Shown: positions 59,379-64,000 of the stretch, piece after piece
Numbering within the stretch: the first letter of the stretch is position 1
How the letters are laid out: each line of letters starts with the position of its first letter
The notes under the pieces: generated by a model
Told to the model about the DNA's origin: nothing
The model's database searches: none
What the model saw: only the letters and a program-made list of their open reading frames with translations
Made by a program: the position numbers and the translations under genes
NCBI GenBank assembly: GCA_033220425.1
Contig: CM065651.1
Location: forward strand, 1,116,001 to 1,180,000
Origin: Lepraria neglecta
Lineage: Eukaryota > Ascomycota > Lecanoromycetes > Lecanorales > Stereocaulaceae
DNA: 64,000 nucleotides
Reading direction: 5' to 3'

Positions 59379-60733
59379 AATCGGTACTTAGCTACGAAAA
59401 TCATGCGTAACGAAGTCACGGAATCACAGTGTTAGCACTTACCTAGCGTGGCGTTGGCCCAACTCAGTCGTTCCCATATGTTTCCGCCCGATCAGTGATA
59501 GCAGCATCGCTGACAGGCTGCGGGGACCAAAAGCATGGCATGGCTTTATCAGAGACGGCAGTGCCTCCCATTTTCCAACCTTTTCCAACTCATAAGTCAA
59601 TGGCAAAAGCATGGGAGGCATAAACGATGGCTTACTCTTGCACTTGGCAAGGATTTTTTCATGTGATGGACGATTAGCTGGCAAGAGGGTCCATGGAAAG
59701 AAAGATAGAATTCCGCTCGATGACAGTGGTACACGCAGACTCTGAGATGACAAACTTAGACGATGCACTTACATTACTTCCGTTCTTGCTAGCAGCCTCA
59801 ACTCTTCAAACAATCAATCATTCTTATCCATAACGTCTTCTTATTGTCATGCAAGTTGCTGGTTGGGTCTGATGGTATCAAAGAGGGTGTATTCAAGTGG
59901 TGTGAGGTCTGAAATTTTGTTTTGATTGTCTATGTTCGTGCAGCCATCATCACCGGACTCCGGTGAGCCCTCCTCATCCCTTTCACCAACGCACGGTACA
60001 TCCCGGAGGGCCATTCCATTGGACATTAAATCAAATAGCAATGACATGAGAAACCCACAATCACAAACTGATTGCTTGACATTTGATTTGACTGCCTGTC
60101 AAATCTTGCTGCCTCCCTTTTCCATCTATATGAGAAGACGAACACGCAAGATGATCATCAGCAAGCAATTAACCTGCAGCAAGCAGCTTTGGCCTAGGAA
60201 TACTACCCCGATTCTCCGTGCAGAACGGGCTATGATCCTAGGAACCATGAGCTTCTTCCTAGAACTTCAATCCAGAACCAACAGAAACAGTGGGCGCGGG
60301 AAACATGGCAGATGTCAAAGTGGAGGGTTCTAGGGGTTCGTCTAGGCCGAAAGTGCCTGCAGATGCAAGCTGCTAGAGCTTCCTATCTAATGTGAGGGTA
60401 TGATATTGAACACATGCACTTCGGCCAGAGAATAAGCCCTTTTACAATATGATAGACGTAGCCCCCTTCAACATGTTTGAAAACCTTAGAAGCTAATTTA
60501 TGCAAAATTTTCGCCCGTGTGAATATAACAGAAACATACGGGAGCGAATGCTAATAATTTGCACTTCTGATACCAATATCTTTTGCATACCTTCTCTGGC
60601 AATCCTAACAACGTCAATCGTAAGCCCTAAGCGACAGGGGTTCAGCCGCGCCAAGCGTCTACCAAACCTAGAAGGCTAGGATTATTGACTGGCCGTCATT
60701 CAGAGCACCAGTAAAGCGCGCCTTTCAGCAACT
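59379..60733. other. Intergenic region GSK-3 / CBP80
   Basis: About 1.35 kb. Frames at 59439-59768 (minus) and 59926-60333 (plus) show no conserved domains. No RNA gene recognised. Confidence 0.4.
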
Positions 60734-63628
60734 ATGGCAGACTATGACAGAAGAAGTGGAGGTTCTCGTGGAGGCTACAACAATCGCAAGCGACGCTATA
60801 GAGGTGATTCGCTGTTTACATGCCCTGACGGCCTAGCTGATTTCCGATGCAGACGACGATGAGTATGACCGCCGACCGCAGCGCCGAAGATACGAGGAGC
60901 CATTACACCTTAAAGTTCGCAAGCAGCTTCTGGGTGTTGCTGAATCGGTATGCCTGGGCCTCCTAAGCTGTGCTGCTCTTGTAAGTTAATGGTATCGTAG
61001 CCGTTGAAGAAAACAGACGAGGAGATCAACAGCATCGCGAAGCTGGTGGTGGACAACTACGAGGATACAGAAATCCGGAATCAATTCTTAAATCTAGCCG
61101 TCCAGCTGTAGGTCTTCCTGAAGCTTGCTCGTGCAAACCTTGCTGCTGCTTAATGCGTACTGACGGTCTACAGAGTCGTCGAACAGCCATTCAAGATCCC
61201 ATTCATCGCTGCAATAGTGCTCGTCATCAACCCTACCAATCCAAAAGTAGCTCAGGAGATATTGGCAAAAGCTGGGATAGCTATACGAGAGCATTTGGAA
61301 GCCGGCGCTTGGCGCGAGGTCAAGCTCGTCCTAAGATTCTTGGGATGCCTACAAGGTCTTCTGGAGGGAGATGGCGTGTTCCCTATATTGGAGGAGCTCT
61401 TCTCGAGAGCGGTGGACCTGCAGACTGCATCCTCGGAAGATGTAAGTATGCTAGGCCCGATTTCAGAGTACAAACTAACCTCAGTAACCTCAGAGTCTGG
61501 GCTTGGAGCTAGTCAAGATCATCCTCCTTACGATCCCCTATATCATGGCCTCATCAGCAACTGAATTTGAAGAGCAGACTCTGGCATTATTGGAGAAGAC
61601 AGACATCATTGCATCAACTCCTCACGCCTTAGAAGCTCTCGTCAATCCCTACCCTGGGAATGACGAGGAGGACGCTCAAGAGCCGCAGAGCGTTATTGGC
61701 TTGCTTCAGAGACAATTGCAAGGAGAGAGTCAACAGGCTTGGAAACTAGCGTGTATCCCACGCCCTTGGAACATAGCTAAAAAAGAGGAGGAAGGCATGG
61801 ATGCGCCGGCTGCAGCAACAAAGCACGCCCTGCCCCAAATCAACGTCCCGTCGCCTGTAGCACCAGGTCCACGCCCACGGCTCCCTGAGATATACTTTTC
61901 TGTCTACGCAGACCAGGAAATCGAGACGGTGCCTTCGACCGCAGACATAGCCTCCTCAATACTTCGAGATTCGCTGATTGACACCATTAACATTCTCGAC
62001 TTCAATCGCAACGCTACTGCAAAGTTTCTCATCGATCTCGATTGCTACTTTGCGGCAGATACCTTTGTTAAGAGAGCAACGCAATTCGACAAGTTACGGA
62101 ATGTGGACGAAGGGCGCTCAACTTGGAAGCCTGAAGATGTTGCGGTCGACGCTGTCTTCTCTCAGCTACTTCAGCTTCCCAGCCCGGAGCACAAGCTAGT
62201 CTATTACCATTCCGTACTAACAGAAGCCTGCAAAGTTGCACCGGCTGCGATTGCTCCAAGTTTGGGACGGGCAATACGATGGCTATACAAAAATGTTGAC
62301 TGGATGGACCTCGAACTGGTCTACCGATTCGAAGATTGGTTCTCGCATCATCTGAGCAACTTTGGCTTCACTTGGAAGTGGACTGAATGGTAAGGTCATT
62401 CGGACACTCAACTGCTTCCGGCACTAACGCATTACTAGGGTGGACGACGTTCAGCTGCCTATGGTCCATCCAAAGAAAGCGTTCATGATGGGATCACTGG
62501 AGAAGGAGATCCGTCTCAGCTTCGCCGCGCGCGTTCGAGGAACGCTCCCGGAACCATACCAACCGCTCATATCTGAAGCCAAAGAAAAGGACACCCCTGA
62601 CTTCAAGTATAATTCGGCTCGTAAGCTCCCAATCCCTCCTATGCCAGTGTCTCAACGAATACTAACCTGAGTCCTCACGTTCAGAGATGTCCTACTCCGA
62701 GCCCGCAAAAGAGATCCTCCGCCTCCTCCGCGCCAAAGCTCCCGAGGCCGACATCCAAGTCCCTCTCACCAGCATCGAAGAGGCCGCCTGCTCTCTCGGA
62801 GTCACAGACCCTCTCATCCCCTCCACCGATGCCTACGTAACCACCATCTGCTACCTCGGCAGCAAATCCCTCTCCCACGTCCTGTCGCAAATCGAGCGCT
62901 GCAAAGATCGGCTCTTATCCATCGGCACCCAAAGCGAATCCGCGCGCCGCCAAATCATCACCAGCGTGATGGACTACTGGCAGGAGAAACCTGGTGTGGG
63001 CGTTAATATGGTAGACAAGCTGCTCAATTATACCATTTTAACACCTACCAGCGTAGTCATGTGGGCGCTAGGCGACCAACTTGGAAAAGGAGAAGGCCTA
63101 GTTCACAGCCACATCTTCGAAATGGTCAGCAGCACCGTCACCAAAGTGACAAATCGTGTTCGCCAGATCGTCATGGCTCGTAACGCCGCCGGCCTACCGG
63201 CCGATCAGGTGGCTATATTGGACGAAACCCTGACGAAGGAGAGGGAAGAGATGGGCAAGCTCTTTGCAGTCATTGAGGACGCACTTGTTGGCGTTGCAGG
63301 GGGGAGCGTTGACGGAATGGCTGAGAGTGCGGATCAGGACCTCAAGGGCGAGGCGATGTTGAGAGGATGGGGAAGAAGGTGGTTGAGGGTTTTCAGACGG
63401 AAGATGGCCGTCGAGGAAGCTTGGGTTCAAGAAATGCTTGAACAAGGAGCGCAGGCCCAGGCCCAGGCCCAGGCCCAGGCCCAGGCTCAGGCTCAGGCTC
63501 AGGCTCAGGCTGGGTCTATGGAAGGAATCGATGGGCCTGGGAACGGTGGGCAGAATGGGAATGGAGATGCTAACGGCGGTGCATATGGTGGGGAGGCGAA
63601 GGATGAGGAGCTTGATGAGATTCTGTGA
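60734..63628 (+). CDS. CBC1: Nuclear cap-binding complex large subunit CBP80
   Basis: Seven exons (60734-60803, 60853-60947, 61001-61107, 61174-61441, 61494-62389, 62439-62620, 62685-63628) give 853 residues. With CBP20 it binds the m7G cap and couples splicing, export and decay. An Arg/Gly-rich basic N-terminus (about 1-35) acts as the nuclear localisation and CBP20-release region. MIF4G domain 1 spans about 60-290 (EEINSIAKLVVDNYED, PFKIPFIAAIVLVINP, RFLGCLQGLLEGDG). The middle MIF4G-like domain includes WFSHHLSNFGFTWKWTEW. The C-terminal domain has LSHVLSQIERCKDRL and NMVDKLLNYTILTPTSVVMW. Near the C-terminus is a run of ten Gln-Ala pairs, then a Gly/Asn-rich acidic tail. The start gives MADYDRRSGGSRGG, typical of filamentous fungi. 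Confidence 0.96.
63452..63511 (+). repeat. (CAG GCY)10 in-frame microsatellite in CBP80
   Basis: Ten hexamer units encode Gln-Ala repeats: the first five are CAGGCC and the last five CAGGCT, so the array consists of two homogeneous blocks. This points to slippage after a single C/T substitution spread through half of the array. It lies in the non-conserved tail after the last helical domain and keeps the frame. Length variation between strains is expected. Confidence 0.9.
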
Positions 63629-64000
63629 AAACAATACGCCTTTGCCAGGGGTTTCATGGTGCTGGCCATTCGCTGGGATGTGTAACAAATTTGTGTGAAC
63701 ATACGTTCTTCTACTATTCGTACTGTATAAGTGCACTAGCCAAAAATGCTTGCACCTCCATCTCTGATGCTCATGATAACAATGACCACTTAAGATCAAG
63801 CGCTGCAAATCGTGAGCCAGGGCCAAACCATTCATATTTTCAAATAAAACAAGGTAAGTACTCGGGTTTCAAAGACCCCAAGGCTAATAATCCTCGCAAC
63901 CAATTCTACCTACGCCACGCATGATCTTTCATCCCATCTTTCATCCTCGATACGGCCCATATCTGAAAAGAGTGGGCGTTAGCTTGCAAATTGAACAATG
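63629..64000. other. Right edge downstream of CBP80
   Basis: CBP80 3' untranslated region and beyond; no gene recognised before the window ends. Confidence 0.45.

Noticed and set aside
63194-63835. Frame with a Leu-Gly repeat opposite the CBP80 tail
   Set aside because: Produced by the antisense reading of the CAGGCY microsatellite.

Overview
This 64 kb window is nuclear DNA of a filamentous ascomycete (Pezizomycotina; Leotiomycetes/Helotiales is my impression, not a demonstrated placement). The genes carry several short GT-AG introns of about 45-130 nt, and coding density is high on both strands. The repertoire includes P450s, an NRPS-like enzyme and an ankyrin protein. I see no rRNA, tRNA, CRISPR array or transposable element that I can support. 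Exon models were built by hand from reading-frame continuity, splice signals and protein-family similarity; all named models close in frame.

Layout. 1.4-7.7 kb: RPC19 (Pol I/III), complex I NDUFA6-type LYR subunit, BUD31 splicing factor, a membrane protein, the SNF1/AMPK beta subunit and KAE1. 8.5-20.6 kb: a multi-span membrane protein, KIN17, a DUF4419 protein with an apparent frameshift, PBN1 (PIG-X), a divergent P450 and a ZUP1-type C78 deubiquitinase. 22.5-35 kb: RHB1 (Rheb), WAPL, a FUR1-type UPRTase, ELF1, URC1, RPS1 (eS1) and an ABHD11-like hydrolase. 35.7-44.3 kb is the accessory part: an NRPS-like adenylation-thiolation protein without a release domain, a decayed pisatin-demethylase-like P450, remnants of two other genes and a frameshifted ankyrin gene. 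45.3-63.6 kb returns to housekeeping: MOD5, CAF16, ELP2, URM1, a PFK26-type 6-phosphofructo-2-kinase, TOM40, GSK-3 and CBP80.

Themes. Four genes act on the tRNA anticodon loop: KAE1 (t6A37), MOD5 (i6A37), ELP2 (U34 side chain) and URM1 (U34 thiolation). ELP2 and URM1 share one short divergent promoter. FUR1 and URC1, separated only by ELF1, fit the fungal uracil salvage/catabolism (URC) pathway. Several upstream regions are short and divergent: NDUFA6/BUD31, the 4.4 kb membrane protein/AMPK beta, ELF1/URC1, MOD5/CAF16, ELP2/URM1 and PFK26/TOM40.
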